Positions 1-12,811 of a DNA stretch of 64,000 nucleotides are shown here, one piece after another. The translations under genes and the position numbers were made by a program. The DNA comes from Panonychus citri (lineage: Eukaryota > Arthropoda > Arachnida > Trombidiformes > Tetranychidae): positions 1,116,001 to 1,180,000 of the forward strand of contig NW_026515428.1 of the NCBI RefSeq assembly GCF_014898815.1, in the 5' to 3' direction. The stretch's first letter is position 1, and each line of letters starts with the position of its first letter. Under the pieces are notes generated by a model that saw nothing but the letters and a program-made list of their open reading frames with translations, did not search any database and was not told the origin of the DNA.

Positions 1-91
1 TCAATTAATACAATTGATTTCTAACATTTTAGATGAGAATTTGTTTCTCGAATATGTTATTCTAATAACTTATTTCGATTTGTTTTCACAG

Positions 92-299
92 TCACACTCA
101 TGTTCCATCAGGATGGAAGGGTGGTCACCATGGATGGGGACACCATGACTCTCACCACGATTCCCACCATGGTCATCATGGTCATCACGATCATGGTCAT
201 CATGGACACCACGGACACCATGGTTGGGGTCATCATGATTCTCACCATGATTCTCATCACGGACATCACGGTCATCATGGTCATCATGGTCATCATTAA
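92..299 (+). CDS. Histidine-rich protein, 3' terminal exon (partial)
   Basis: An intron acceptor (tttcacag) ends at 91. From 93 one frame stays open for 68 residues to a TAA at 297-299. About half of the residues are His (35 of 68), mostly as HH pairs separated by G, DS, D or GWG. The block GWGHHDSHHDSHHGHHGHH occurs twice, so the exon grew by internal duplication. There is no in-frame ATG, so this is the end of a gene that starts left of the window. Such His/Gly-rich tails can bind divalent metals, but nothing here fixes a function. The ATG-initiated frames that overlap it are shadows of the same repeat. Confidence 0.6.
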
Positions 300-955
300 G
301 TATCCTGAATTCATCGCCTCCATTTCCAGAATAACAAAACCAAAAATCAGTATCATCCAACCATTAAATTGTTAACCATTAAATTAATCAACTCTCATCC
401 AATTAATTGTTGTACTTTTCCTATTTCGTTTTCTAATGTAAAAATGAAACAACAAGAGATTTTATATAAAAAAAAACATGTACAGTTTAGTTAAATTATT
501 TGTGTTGATTTGATTGTTTACCTGAAATTTCAAAAAAAAACCACAAATTGACAGATTTAAACAATCAAATTAAAAAAAATCAGTTAGACTTTTTTTTTCT
601 TTCTATCAACATAAAATTAATTTAAAAATAAAAACCTAATAATTTCAATTGCCATCATTTGTTATTTACCTTGTTATTAATTTTGATGATGATGAGTTGA
701 TTATTTGCTGATTGTGATTGGCTGTTGATCAACAGTTGAAATTAAATTAAATGCAAGATCATTCGCCATAAAGTAATCATTAAAATGATTGTAATCCAAC
801 AGTTAACAACAATTAGAATTGATCATTTGTTTTGACTTTGAGTTAGTCTTTGAATTATTGAGGTTGTGATAATATTGTTTTCCAGAATTAATTTGATTCA
901 ATTTTATATAGATAATTTTCTTTTTTGATTGTGATCCCAAAGAGTTAATTAAGTT
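300..955. other. Intergenic: 3' flank of the His-rich gene and 5' flank of the next gene
   Basis: AT-rich DNA with homopolymer A runs. A TATATA-like stretch lies about 50 bases before the ATG at 956 and could be part of a promoter. I see no gene in it. Confidence 0.4.
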
Positions 956-2068
956 ATGGGTGTTCCACTTATCTCGGAAACCAATAAGAATAAGGAATTG
1001 TTATTGGAAATTGATTCTATTGTGCCGGACACTAATGGTCATCATCTTGCAGATATTTCCTTGTCTTCCAATGATTCTTTGAGCCGAAGTCGGAGAAGAT
1101 GGAAGTTGATTAAGATAATCAGTAAAATGAATCCTTCTTTCCAAGGTAAATCGAAGAAATTAATTTTCTACCAATCACTTAGTGCGATTCTTTCAATGAT
1201 ATTAACTGGAATCATGATCTATTGGTTGGTAAAGTTACAATCGACATCAAATTCATCTGAATTGTTGCCATCATCTTCATTCCTTGTTTCATCTCAATCT
1301 CAATCTTCATCATCATCTTCATTATCACCATCATCATCTACACAATCACCGCCATCAAAACCGGAACCTACGATAACTTTAGGATGGCCTGGAAATTATG
1401 ATCCCGCTGATTACGAAACATTCAGTGTAATGGATAATCCAGTTCTCAGATTAACGGAGAATTCAAATAATACCAATGGTAATGATGATGTTGAGACTTT
1501 AAAGGTTACTGATTCGATTTCCGATAAATCAGGTGAAGATGGTGAAGAGAAAAGCGAAGATGAAGACAATTCATTGAGAAAATTTCCACCACCATTACCT
1601 TTTCCACCTTTTCAATCATTTCCATCGAATTGGTTTCAAGGTCCATTTAATGGGCCACTTTTTTTACCTCCTTTTTTCCCACCTTCTTCTCCTCCTTCAC
1701 AACCGCCATTCCAAATGATGGATCCATTTGAATCAGATGAATCATCAAATCCGATTGCCGATCAATTTTTTGATCATTTTACACCACCGACCTTCAATTT
1801 GGCCAAAATTAAATCATCGGCACAAAAATTACATGCATCCGCTGTTGGAGCATTAGATGAATTGATGAAAAAGCTCAAGGGCAGCGGCTCTTTGGTTGAC
1901 TTTCTAGTGACCAATAATGAAGATGAACAAATGGATCCCGAACTGGTAGTCCGATCGGAAGATGATCAAGATCAAGCATCCGATTTAATGGAAACTTTCA
2001 ATGATACCGATCAGCTCGATGATACAGTTGATAATCTGTTCAATTTGATTAAGAAAATTGTCTTTTAA
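956..2068 (+). CDS. Single-pass membrane protein, unknown function
   Basis: One uninterrupted frame of 370 residues. Residues 1-68 are hydrophilic, with a basic cluster (SRSRRRWK at about 43-50, KSKK at 65-68). A hydrophobic segment at about 69-93 (FYQSLSAILSMILTGIMIYW in its core) follows. With Lys/Arg on its N-terminal side and no cleavable signal peptide, this predicts a type II orientation with the C-terminal part outside the cytosol. That part has a poly-Ser stalk (about 98-127), an acidic stretch, a Pro/Phe-rich stretch (about 208-247) and a more ordinary C-terminal third with a possible helix (SSAQKLHASAVGALDELMKK). I do not recognise a family. Length and base use fit a real gene, and an AATAAA lies about 260 bases after the stop. 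Confidence 0.65.
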   Translation: MGVPLISETNKNKELLLEIDSIVPDTNGHHLADISLSSNDSLSRSRRRWKLIKIISKMNPSFQGKSKKLIFYQSLSAILSMILTGIMIYWLVKLQSTSNSSELLPSSSFLVSSQSQSSSSSSLSPSSSTQSPPSKPEPTITLGWPGNYDPADYETFSVMDNPVLRLTENSNNTNGNDDVETLKVTDSISDKSGEDGEEKSEDEDNSLRKFPPPLPFPPFQSFPSNWFQGPFNGPLFLPPFFPPSSPPSQPPFQMMDPFESDESSNPIADQFFDHFTPPTFNLAKIKSSAQKLHASAVGALDELMKKLKGSGSLVDFLVTNNEDEQMDPELVVRSEDDQDQASDLMETFNDTDQLDDTVDNLFNLIKKIVF

Positions 2069-2324
2069 TCAAACCAGCAAAAGAAAACCACACCCATGAA
2101 ATCCTAATTGGGCTAATAATCATCACCGTTACAATTTACATCCATAGAAATTGAATCGAATTTTTTATGTTCCATTTATATATAAATTTTAAAACAATCA
2201 ATCATTACCATTTTTTTTGCTTATTCGTCGATACCAATCGTTGATTATTAGTTCCAATCAAATTTTGCCAAACCATTAAGGGAGATATAAACACTTATGA
2301 AAAGTCCTGTAGAGATGAAAACAA

Positions 2325-2330
2325 AATAAA
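2325..2330 (+). promoter_or_regulatory. Possible polyadenylation signal (AATAAA)
   Basis: Canonical AATAAA downstream of the stop codon at 2068 on the same strand. In DNA this AT-rich the hexamer also occurs by chance, so its position is the only support. Confidence 0.4.
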
Positions 2331-2944
2331 CTGTTACTCTCAATGAAGCGACCATTTTTATTAATTTTTGTAGTTGTCACTGATTAACCAATAATTGTCC
2401 TAATTGACAACAATCAGAAAAGTTAATTATGTATGTTAAAAGTTAATGAAAAAGTTAATTAGTCAAATGTAAATTGGTTAAAATTGGTCATGTGTTAGTT
2501 GGGTCAAATTTAATGTCTATACAAACCTCAATTAAATTGTTGTGGTTGATGATCACTTTTTGTTGTTTGCATTGATTAAAATCAATCAATTGGTTCATTA
2601 GTTAATTCCCGAAGTTGTAATCATCATCATCATCTTCATCTTCAGTAAACAATTAGATTTAATAGTCACTCAGATAACAACGAAAATAAAGTCAAGTTGA
2701 TTGTTCCATTTGAACAAAACAAAAGAAAAAAAAATTTTCTATTCTAATTTTCTTATCTCTGTTACCATAGAAGCGAAATCAAAACAAAGATTTCCCGCTT
2801 ATCTTTTTTCATTGTTTTCTTTGTTAATTGTTTTCTCTCTCTCTCTCTCTAATTGTAGTTTAATTAATTTTTATTCTAATTAACAATCAGTTTATTACTT
2901 CTCTCTGGTTAACTGTGATCATCAAAAATACTCTCGTTTCAATT
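2331..2944. other. Intergenic upstream of the carboxypeptidase gene
   Basis: Contains an ATC/TTC-rich tract (about 2622-2646) and a CT run (about 2834-2850). No gene seen; a short frame at 2701-2883 is best explained as 5' leader. Confidence 0.4.
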
Positions 2945-5900
2945 ATGTTTCGTTTAATTGTCGCTTCAATTTTCTTCTCACTTGTGTCAACCTTTTCAAC
3001 GCCAATTCCAGCAAATTACACAGTCTTTTGGTACCAACAGAAAGTAAGTGACAATTAATTTCCAATCAATTTAATTAAATCATCTTTAATTTAATACATC
3101 GTATTGTTAACAAGTAAATTGTCATAATTTTCTCCATCTAAATGACTTGATACAAATACAAATTGAAAGTTTCCCAAGTAAATGAAATTATTATCAATCG
3201 TCTTTTTGTTTCTGTATATGTTTTGAGATTAGATTTTTCCTAATTGTCTTTATCTCACCAATTAGTATATTATATGATTAGATTACAAAATTTTCTTAAT
3301 TGCAAATTAAATGTTGTTTAGTTTAAATTGTCCATTTTTCGTTTTAATTAATATTAAACTAATTCATTGGAATCACTATTACAACAAATACTCATTTAAC
3401 TTTGAGGTTTGACTTTATGTTGATTGGGCTAAAGTGATTTAGTTTTTGCTTCATTAATGCTAATTAATTCAATAATAATAATTATTATACATTTCTAATT
3501 ATGTTATTACCTAATTTGAATTAAGTTAATCACTGTCTAACCTAATAGAGCTTGACAAATGATCACAATTAAATTAAAATCGTTTTTCCGTAAGTAAACA
3601 TTTTCATTGGAAATGAAAACAAAAATATCCAAATGATTTAGTTTTTTTTTTCTCGTAACCAACAATTTAATATATACAGTTAACAAGATTAATCTCCAAT
3701 AATTACCAATCAAAATCACTAAACTAATCAATAAATAGTTAATATTAACAATTAACCTTTACTTTTACCAACTTACATAATTACAATTAAAATAATTATT
3801 CCATTAATCGGTTAACAATTAAGAGGATAGACAATTAAATTTGTATCATTCGCTCCTTGGACTCTAACCAAATTGTAACCAGAAAAAAGCATTATAATGA
3901 TCCATTCATATTATTAATCAATATCAATTCTAATCATAGATGATGATGATGATGAACAGATAATTAAGTAATCACAATTACAATTAATTACATTTCCTTA
4001 TTACTCCAACAACAACAGAATCAAATAAAACCCAATGATTTGATTCTTTGGGCTTTGATTGTTTATCTTAATACTTTAAAACCATTAAATGGTTGCCATA
4101 TAAATTAATTGAATTTCTTCAACAATTTACTACCAATATTTAAGTAGGAAGAATCAACAATTAAATGATTAACTTTAATAATAAATTGTTTTAATAGTTT
4201 GATGATAAAAAAAAATTACCTCTAAAAAAGGTAATAAGAAATAGAGGAAGATGTAATCAAGGAAGATGAAAATAATATCATACAATTAACCATTTTAATA
4301 TCAATCGGAATGATTATTGATTGTCAACGATTAAATTAACTGTTTATTGATTTTTCAGGTTGATCATTTCAATTACAACAATAATGACACTTATCAACAG
4401 CGAGTGATCATCTCAACGGACCATTGGTGTACCGATGGTTGTCCCATATTTTTTTACGCGGGTAACGAAGGCGATGTTTTCTCATTTGCAAACAACACGG
4501 GATTCATGTGGGAAAATGCACCGAGATTTAAGGCCATGGTCATTTTTGCCGAACATCGTTATTATGGTGAATCCTTACCTTACGGTGATAAAGCATTTTC
4601 AGTGAGTTTCTCTAAATAATTGTAGATTGTAACGATTAACTGATTCCGGAGTTTTATGGTCAATTGTTTGAAATTTTTTATCCTTTCTAGAGTTTGGATA
4701 AGGTTGGATTCTTATCGGTTGAACAAGCGTTAGCTGATTTTGCTGAACTTATTCAGGAAATTAAAAGTTCTTACCCTGCAGCTCGTCAAAGTCCCGTTGT
4801 AATGTTTGGTGGTTCCTATGGTGGGATGTTGGCTGCTTGGTTCAGGATGAAATATCCTCATCTAATTGTTGGGTAACTTGATTTAACCCTTTCAATAATC
4901 ATTGTCATGATAATTGTTGTGATTTATCATGGAAAATGATGATTTCAATCATCATCGTTATCTCAGCATTTTATTTTCTTTCCAGGGCATTAGCTGCATC
5001 AGCACCGATCCTTCAATTTCCTGGTTTATATGAGTGCAATGGTTATAATAGTATTGTCACCAAAAGTTTCCGTTCCTACTCTGAGCAATGTTACCTTTCA
5101 ATCAAAAATTCATGGGAAGCGATTGATCGTATTGGTGCCAATGAAGATGGTCTTAAGTGGCTATCAAGCACCTTTGGGCTTTGTAAACCTTTGACCTCAG
5201 CCGATGATCTTACTGCCTTTTCTGGCTGGTTACAAGATACTTTTGGCTCATTAGCCATGATAGATTATCCTAATCCAGCTGATTTCTTGGAACCACTTCC
5301 AGCTTATCCAATTGGGGTAACATGATTTAACTAATCTTTCCGGAAAAACAAACGAGAATCAATTTATTGTATTATTTATATACAATCAGATTGATTGTGA
5401 TTAGTTTTTCTCTTGATCATTATATCAATGATCTTGAAAATCAAATGATTAACTAATCAAGGAAACAATAGATGTTCAATCAGTAACATTTACCATCAAA
5501 ACAATTAATTGATTCAATTTATATCTAATTTTTTCTGCAATAATCAACAATGATTATTACATTGAAAGGGTTAATTATCTCTTAATTGTCTTAAAGGTTT
5601 TTGTCTTTTTTCATGCTTCAAGATGAACAATTAACTGATTGATAAGATTTTCTTTATGATATTAATTAACTCTTAAAAAAATCAGCAAAGCATTGCCACC
5701 TTTAATATGATCACTTAATTAGTGATTTAATTGTAATAACTAACCATCAAGATGTTACATCAAGTACAATTGTTAACTAATCGTTAACAATATCCTTGTT
5801 TCAAACAAACAATTAATCACTAATTAATCACTAATCTGTTGATTAATTTTCTTCTCCCTTTTCTAATTAGGTTTTATGCTCTAAATTACAAGATTCAACT

Positions 5901-7357
5901 AAACAAGATAAACCCTTAATTGTGGACATTTTCAATGCTGTTTCAGTTTATTACAATTACTCAGGACAAAGATCATGTTTTGATTATAAGGATGATTCAG
6001 AAGGAGGTAAGACTTTGACAATTAATTAACTAATTACCATTTATTTGTATTACAGAGATTGTCAGATATTGTGATGACAATTTGTAAAATGAGAGCAATT
6101 AAAGTCAACCATCATCACAATCAATGATTGATAACATTTTCAATGTGAATGAAAAACGATTACATTGATTGTAAATTCCATTTAAAGTTCACCCTTTCCT
6201 CATAAGTTGATTAGTCAATTAAAAGTCAATCAAATCAGTTTTATTATATGAAAATCAAGTTAATCATTTAGGTAAAAAAAAACATTAATTTACTTCCCCA
6301 AATAAAAAAGTGATTATACTGATTGATTAAACTAATTACTATGCAAATTGAATTAATCATAATCTTTCAGTTAATATGATTATGCAAACACACAAACACA
6401 CACATTCACAATTAACAATATCATTGATTTAAATTGAATATAACATTTGATTGTGTGTTTCGATTGATTTTATAATCAAATCAACAAATTGTTATATGAA
6501 ATTATATCAAGAATTAAGAGAAAAGTAATTGGTTGTAAAAAAAACAACCAAAATTGCTTAGTAAAATATAATTAGAAATTGAATTAACTTGATTTATATA
6601 AATTTCTATTGATTTTATAACAAGTATTTTAATTGTATTTTAATAAAAAAAAATTGATTAACTTGAGAAGGATTATTGAAACAAAGGGAAGAGATAAAAA
6701 ATAACAACATTGATGATTAATTTAATTATTTCTGTTCTAATAACAAAGAGACACCAACAATTAGTATTTTGTGTGTATTAGAATCAATCAATGGATTATC
6801 CGATTTTCATTGATCAAAATGTTGATAGTTTTCCTTGATAATAGAATTGATTTTTTCTGTTCTTTCTCAATATTATCTCTGTTTTCTCAGGTCGATTAGG
6901 TGGTAATGGTTGGGGATTCCAATCATGCACTGAAATGGTTCTGCCAGTTTGTACAACTCTGAACGATTCAATGTTCCCCCTGCAACCCTGGGATTTGGTC
7001 CAAGTGAAAGCTGATTGTTTGAAAAACTTTGGTGTCTCACCGGAGGAATTAAAAGCTCGATGGTTATTTGGAGGAACCAATATCTCAACTGCATCTAATA
7101 TCATCTTCTCAAATGGACAACGTGACCCCTGGTCAGCTGGAGGTGTATTGCAAACCTATGCTCCCTCCCTTCCGGCCATTATAATTGAAGGAGCTTGTCA
7201 TCATGAAGATTTAAGGTCAACCGGACCAAATGATCCAATCCCATTGATCCGAGCACGACAAAAGGAAATCATGATAATTAAGGATTGGATTGATCAATAT
7301 TATCAAGCAATTAACCATTTACCAAATGAATGGGCCAGAGATTCAAATCTAATTTAA
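2945..7357 (+). CDS. Lysosomal Pro-X carboxypeptidase-like serine peptidase (family S28)
   Basis: Six exons: 2945-3043, 4359-4601, 4691-4872, 4986-5316, 5871-6006 and 6891-7357. All junctions keep frame and use GT/AG. The product is 485 residues, close to PRCP's usual length of about 500. It begins with a signal peptide (MFRLIVASIFFSLVSTFS), so it enters the secretory or lysosomal route. The S28 catalytic set is complete: nucleophile Ser156 in GGSYGG, Asp409 in NGQRDPWSAGG, and the His at 434/435 in GACHHEDLR. The EHRYYGES motif typical of S28 is in exon 2. Family members remove C-terminal residues following proline, and DPP7 is the nearest alternative within S28. Preference for PRCP over DPP7 rests on the GACHHEDLR and DPWSAGG context. 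Introns 1 and 5 are AT-rich and show no other gene. Confidence 0.93.
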
Positions 7358-8946
7358 TGAGGAAAAACAAAAACAATCAAATCTGTTTTCAAACTTTGTT
7401 AAAACTTTTATCCTATCAAACTTTAATTACGTTGATTAACAGTCACTTATCATAATATTGACATGATACAATTTTATTTGATACAATTGAATGTAAACTA
7501 ATATTATATATTCAATTACAGAAATAGTTATGATAACTGGTTCATATCAAATAATCATAATCAGGTCGTTGTAACAATTAAATCGTATTGCAAACTCATG
7601 GTGATTATCATGGTAATTACGATTTTCTCAGTGAAATCTCAGCTATTATATTGATTGTTGGAAATTTATTCAAACTATTTTTACTGTTATCACATTTAGT
7701 AAATCAAGGTTACCTTTATCTTGACCTGGCAAAGTTTCACAAAATCAGTTCAGCTCATGATGTTTATTAGATTTTAAATGGTTCATGATGATATTTAGCA
7801 GACACACAGAAACAGGAGATCAGTGAAGAGGCTTTCAATCAGATGAATGATGAAAATTCTTGGAAGAAAAGAAGAAGACAAGAAAGAGTATATTGAAAAA
7901 GATGAAGAAGATGAAGAAGATGATCAGGAAGACAAGGGGAAGAAAACAGAGATAGATGAGAGAAAAAGAAGAAAAAAAAAGTTTTTCGACTAGAACTTAA
8001 TCTTTCCCTCTTTGATCCTATTCTCCACCATCATCATCACCAGAATCTATTAGATAAACTTGTTAAAAATTCATCTGAATAACCTAAATACTTACACTGA
8101 ATTTTTTCATCCTCATCATCTTTTATCTTCCTACTCATCTTGATCCTCATTTATTCAATTCTATCATCAGTAAATTATTGAGATTTAACTTCAACATGGA
8201 AAAGAAAATTATTGTTCTAATCGAGTTTTTTTCTCCAAAAACTCGAACATTTCTTATACTCACTTGTCTCTCGCCTCAAGTATTCATTGTGATTGGATTT
8301 CTCTCGTCATGATGATAATCATGATGAATGAATCTCGAACATGGTGCAACAAACATTTCATCATCTTCTGTTGGCATTACAAGAAATCATGATGAATTTG
8401 AGTGAAAACGAACCGAGAGAGAAAGACGAAAACTATGAACATGATGAAATCTGAGGGATGATAAAGAGATGATGGTAAAAAGATGCAAGATGATATTCGA
8501 GGAAAAAAATTTAGGTTCTATCCTAAAATTAGCTGATTGCACTAAGTTCTGATCATGAGTTCTAATCTTAAATTGTCAGGATGGAATCTTATTCATATAC
8601 TATTAATGATCTAAAGATGATGAGAGGGAGGAAGAAGAAGATGATGATGATGATGATGATGGAAAATATCAAAGGATAAACATACAAACATGTAAACAAT
8701 TTCAATCTGTTTTTATCTCAATGATAATATTACATTGAATTCAATTGATTGTTTGTTTATAACTTGATGACAATTTAAACTAATCGTTGGAAACTTTTTT
8801 GTTTCAAAGTGAAAGTGATTTTTTGTTATTATTAATTGTCCAATTAAAGTGATTATTTCTCAATAGAATATTTTTTTTACAATATAACATTTATCTCTTT
8901 CCAACTGACCAACTGAACTTTTTAAAAGTTCATATCATCAGAATCA
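7358..8946. other. Intergenic between the carboxypeptidase and the Costars-domain gene
   Basis: Holds a purine-rich stretch (GAAGAT/GAAAAA, about 7840-7990), ATC-rich patches and a GAT microsatellite at about 8638-8661. A TTG-started frame at 7588-7770 has no coding character. No gene seen. Confidence 0.4.
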
Positions 8947-11900
8947 ATGGAAACTGTCAACGGAATCACAACAACAACAACAACAACATCGACAACAGAT
9001 AATAACAGAATCGATAATAACGATTCTGATGATGAAACTTATGAATATGTTTCTTTAGCTGAAAGAATTTCGAGTTACCAAAAGAAACTCGAAGCTGAAC
9101 AAAGGAAACTCGAGAAACCATGTCGAACTAAATCTGAGTAAGTTCTAACAAAATTTTCGAACAAAAAAAGTTTTCTTTTTACTCTCTCGTTCTAATCTCA
9201 ACCTTTTAGCTTCAAATTTGATTTTCCTTGTTAAACTTTTTTTTCTCTTCCTCATCCTTAATCATCCTACTTACCCATCACTCTCATCCTCATCTTCATC
9301 TTCATCTTGGTGATAAAATTACAGAAAAAAAATCTAACATCAATAGTAACTCGTTGCAAAGAAGTTGTTTTTTTTTGGTTAATCTATTTTCACATTTACC
9401 TGAGCTTTCAGGTTTTTATCATGAATTGAGAGCAACAATTTAATAATCAACTTTGCTTTTATTTGTCTAAATTTATTCAACACTAAATCAAACTTGATAC
9501 ATTGATTGTGACACTTTTAAAATCAGGTTACAATTAACTCATTTGTTTACTTACAATTGCCTAATTGTTGACAGTTAAACTTGAACATCATGTTAATCAA
9601 ATTGATAGGTTATCATCTTGGATTATGAAGATAATCCTAAAGATTATCATTAGAATGTTTCAAATATGTAAATATTTTGTATTCTCAAGTTCAATTTTCT
9701 TCTATCATGATTATCTGATTTAACGGTTTCATGAGATTTGGAACTTTTTTCAACTTCTTCTTCGTCTCCTTCTGTCACTTTCAATGGTAATGTCAACCTC
9801 TAAATCTGACAATTTAGCTCAGAACTAAGTAAGAAGATGAGTTTCTCTTTCCTTGTCATCCTTGTAATCATCATCAATCTTAACGGTTTTCCATCATCCT
9901 CATCATCATCATAATCCTGAAAAGATGAAGAGGAAATGAAAGAAAATGATTCATTGAAACTCCATGGAAAAGTTATGAATGAATGAAGAAAATAATTGCA
10001 TTTTCTTCAAAATCAGTTAATATTAATTGAATAATTTAATTTCTCATGTAATAATAATAATCTACTAAATCAACAAAAGTAATTAATCATTGACTTACAT
10101 CATTATAATTACCGTTTTATACCAACAAGTAAATATATTGATACATGGAAAACTTTTCGTAATTGTTAATCTTAATTATTTTTACAATTTCGACGATTAA
10201 ATTATTGCAACCAAACTAATTGTCTCTTTAATTTGTTGTTGATTATGTTTAATAGCTATGGAAGACCCTTGGAGGGATCGCAAACACAATTAAGAGGAAT
10301 CAAGGCTTACGATACAATCGCCCAAGAGATTAGGGATTTATGTTCATTCATTGAAACAAATGGAACCAAAAATGAGGACAATCAAGTGACAATTACATTT
10401 GGTCAATTGTTCGAGGTAAATTAACATCAAATCAGTTGATTATCGTCCCTTAAAATCAACTGATACAATGTTCACAATCAAATGGGTGGGAAAACTTTTC
10501 GTAAACTTTTATAACGTTCAAAAGTTCAACAATTGAATTAGATTGAATTAAATTTAGCATGATAACAATTAGATTCAATTGGTGAACATAATCACGGGGA
10601 AAAAGTTTCCACCATGAGTTATAATTAGAGTTAATTGTTTCGCTATTAAATCAGATTGAAGGGTTCGAATATAAAAGAAACTATTTCCTTTGGGAAATAG
10701 TAGGTGACCCAAATAAGTAATTTCGATCTAAAATTGAATGTCGAACCAGTTAAAGGTCGGAAAAAAAGATGAACTTTCGAGGAAATTTCGAACAAAAAAA
10801 GAAATGAATTAAATTAATTGTTGCTCTTCAATGAGTTTTACACCTTTTTGTAATTCAATGATTAAACTTGAGAATGATTAACAGTTAGTATTAGTGAAAA
10901 TCTCCGAGAAATTTGAATCAAAATTCTGAGAAAAAAAAACTTTTGTGGTTACCTGATAATTGAATATTCAACTTGGTGATTATCATCACAATCTCATTGG
11001 TCTTATGTAAATATATACACATGAACTTTCACCGAGTTCACCAAACATGAAATCCTTTGTAACCAGAATATATTTCACTCTGATCATTATCATCTTCATA
11101 TTAATTCATCTTCCTCAATTCTTAAAGTTTATCATGCTCATCTTCATGATAATGGGATAAGAAAATAGCATACATTCAATTGATTGCAAGGTAACAATTA
11201 ATTTATGCTTCAACGATAATTAAAGGAAGACAAGGTGAGTGTATTAATCATTTCCATCATCTTAATCATGATTAAGATGATGTTCATTGTCTCGAGTCAT
11301 TAGTTTACCATGATAATGATAATAATATATTACAAATATGATTAGACAATTTCAATGATAATCAAACCTAAATAATCAAGTTAATCAGAAATTGTCTTTG
11401 ATTGTTAATCATTTTTAATCATATTATCTTGATAACGATTATCCTATGATGATGATGAAATGTTTTTTCATCCTGATTTGATTAAGATTAATCATTAATA
11501 ATGAGTGTTAGTTAATCCTCTCTGATATTGTAACAATTAAATCAATACAATTTGTATCATTGTTAAGCTTTTATTATTCACCAATACAATTAATGATGAA
11601 ATGGAAACATAATCAAATAGATGAGTTAATTGTGATAATGATTAACTCATGATGAGACTTATAATCATAATTAACTGAAACATATTCCAACACCTTTAAG
11701 GGTTTAATGATTGAATCAACAATCAATTAATTGGTGTTTATGGAAAGTTTTTCTTTCGCTGTAGTTGTTGTTGAATTAATTATTAATTTAATCATAAGAA
11801 TATGAATACAAATATAATTATCGTGATTAACATTAATCAATGAATTTAACTCACTTATTAAATTAGTTACCATTGAATTTACTCAATTCTCTGGATGATT

Positions 11901-12278
11901 TTTATCATTGTGACTTTATCATCATCATCATCATCATGTGTGTGTGTGTGAGTGAGTTTATATTATCATGAATGAACCTCAATAAAAAAGGTAAGAAGAG
12001 GCAGAAAAAAAAGTTCATCGGTGATCATTTCGTGATCAGAATTGATATTATCATGAAATGAAGACTATTGTATATCCTCAGTTGAATTGTTTTCCCCAAT
12101 CCATTATTATTTCACTGATTCTGATTCATTGGACTTCATGATAATCATCATGATTTCCAGTCCATTTTGTCTGATCAACATCATGAGCTAAATTATCATG
12201 GTACACATACAGAACCAGGACTATAATCAGAAATGAATAATAATATTTACATGGAAGTGAAACTAAAGTAAATAAAAG

Positions 12279-12318
<40 letters not shown>

Positions 12319-12776
12319 AGTTGAAATTGGAATTTTCGATTTTCTCTTTCGACGATTAGAACTTTTTTTTTCTTCTTTTATCTTTTTCCTAATGTTTTCT
12401 TCGGTAAATAAAATGTATTATATTGAACAATGTCCACAAAATTCATCAATATAAATTGTTGTTTGATTGTCCAAAACGATGGAAACAATTGATAAAATCA
12501 TATTCAAGTTCATCTCATGATATTTGAGTAATCACCCTGTTGACATGGTTTAGAAAAAAAGAGAGAAGAAAAAAATTGTCGAACTCGATTTTGGATTTAG
12601 AACTTTTACTTTTTTTTCTCTTCGATTTTTTTCTTCTGCTTCGATCTCAATCAATATTCAATGTTTTTGATCGAATGATCTGATTTTGGAAAAGTTTTTT
12701 TTCGTCTTTTTTTTGCTTCGACAAAACTTTTTATCTTTACCTGACAATTTCAATCATGATGAATTGATGATTATGT

Positions 12777-12811
<35 letters not shown>

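Noticed and set aside
100..375. ATG-started frames overlapping the His-rich exon on both strands
   Set aside because: Shadows of a 3-bp-periodic repeat; the His/Gly frame with a clean acceptor and stop explains them.
2701..2883. 60-residue frame before the carboxypeptidase
   Set aside because: Begins at a TTG, low complexity with CT-repeat serines, and sits where the 5' leader of the next gene is expected.
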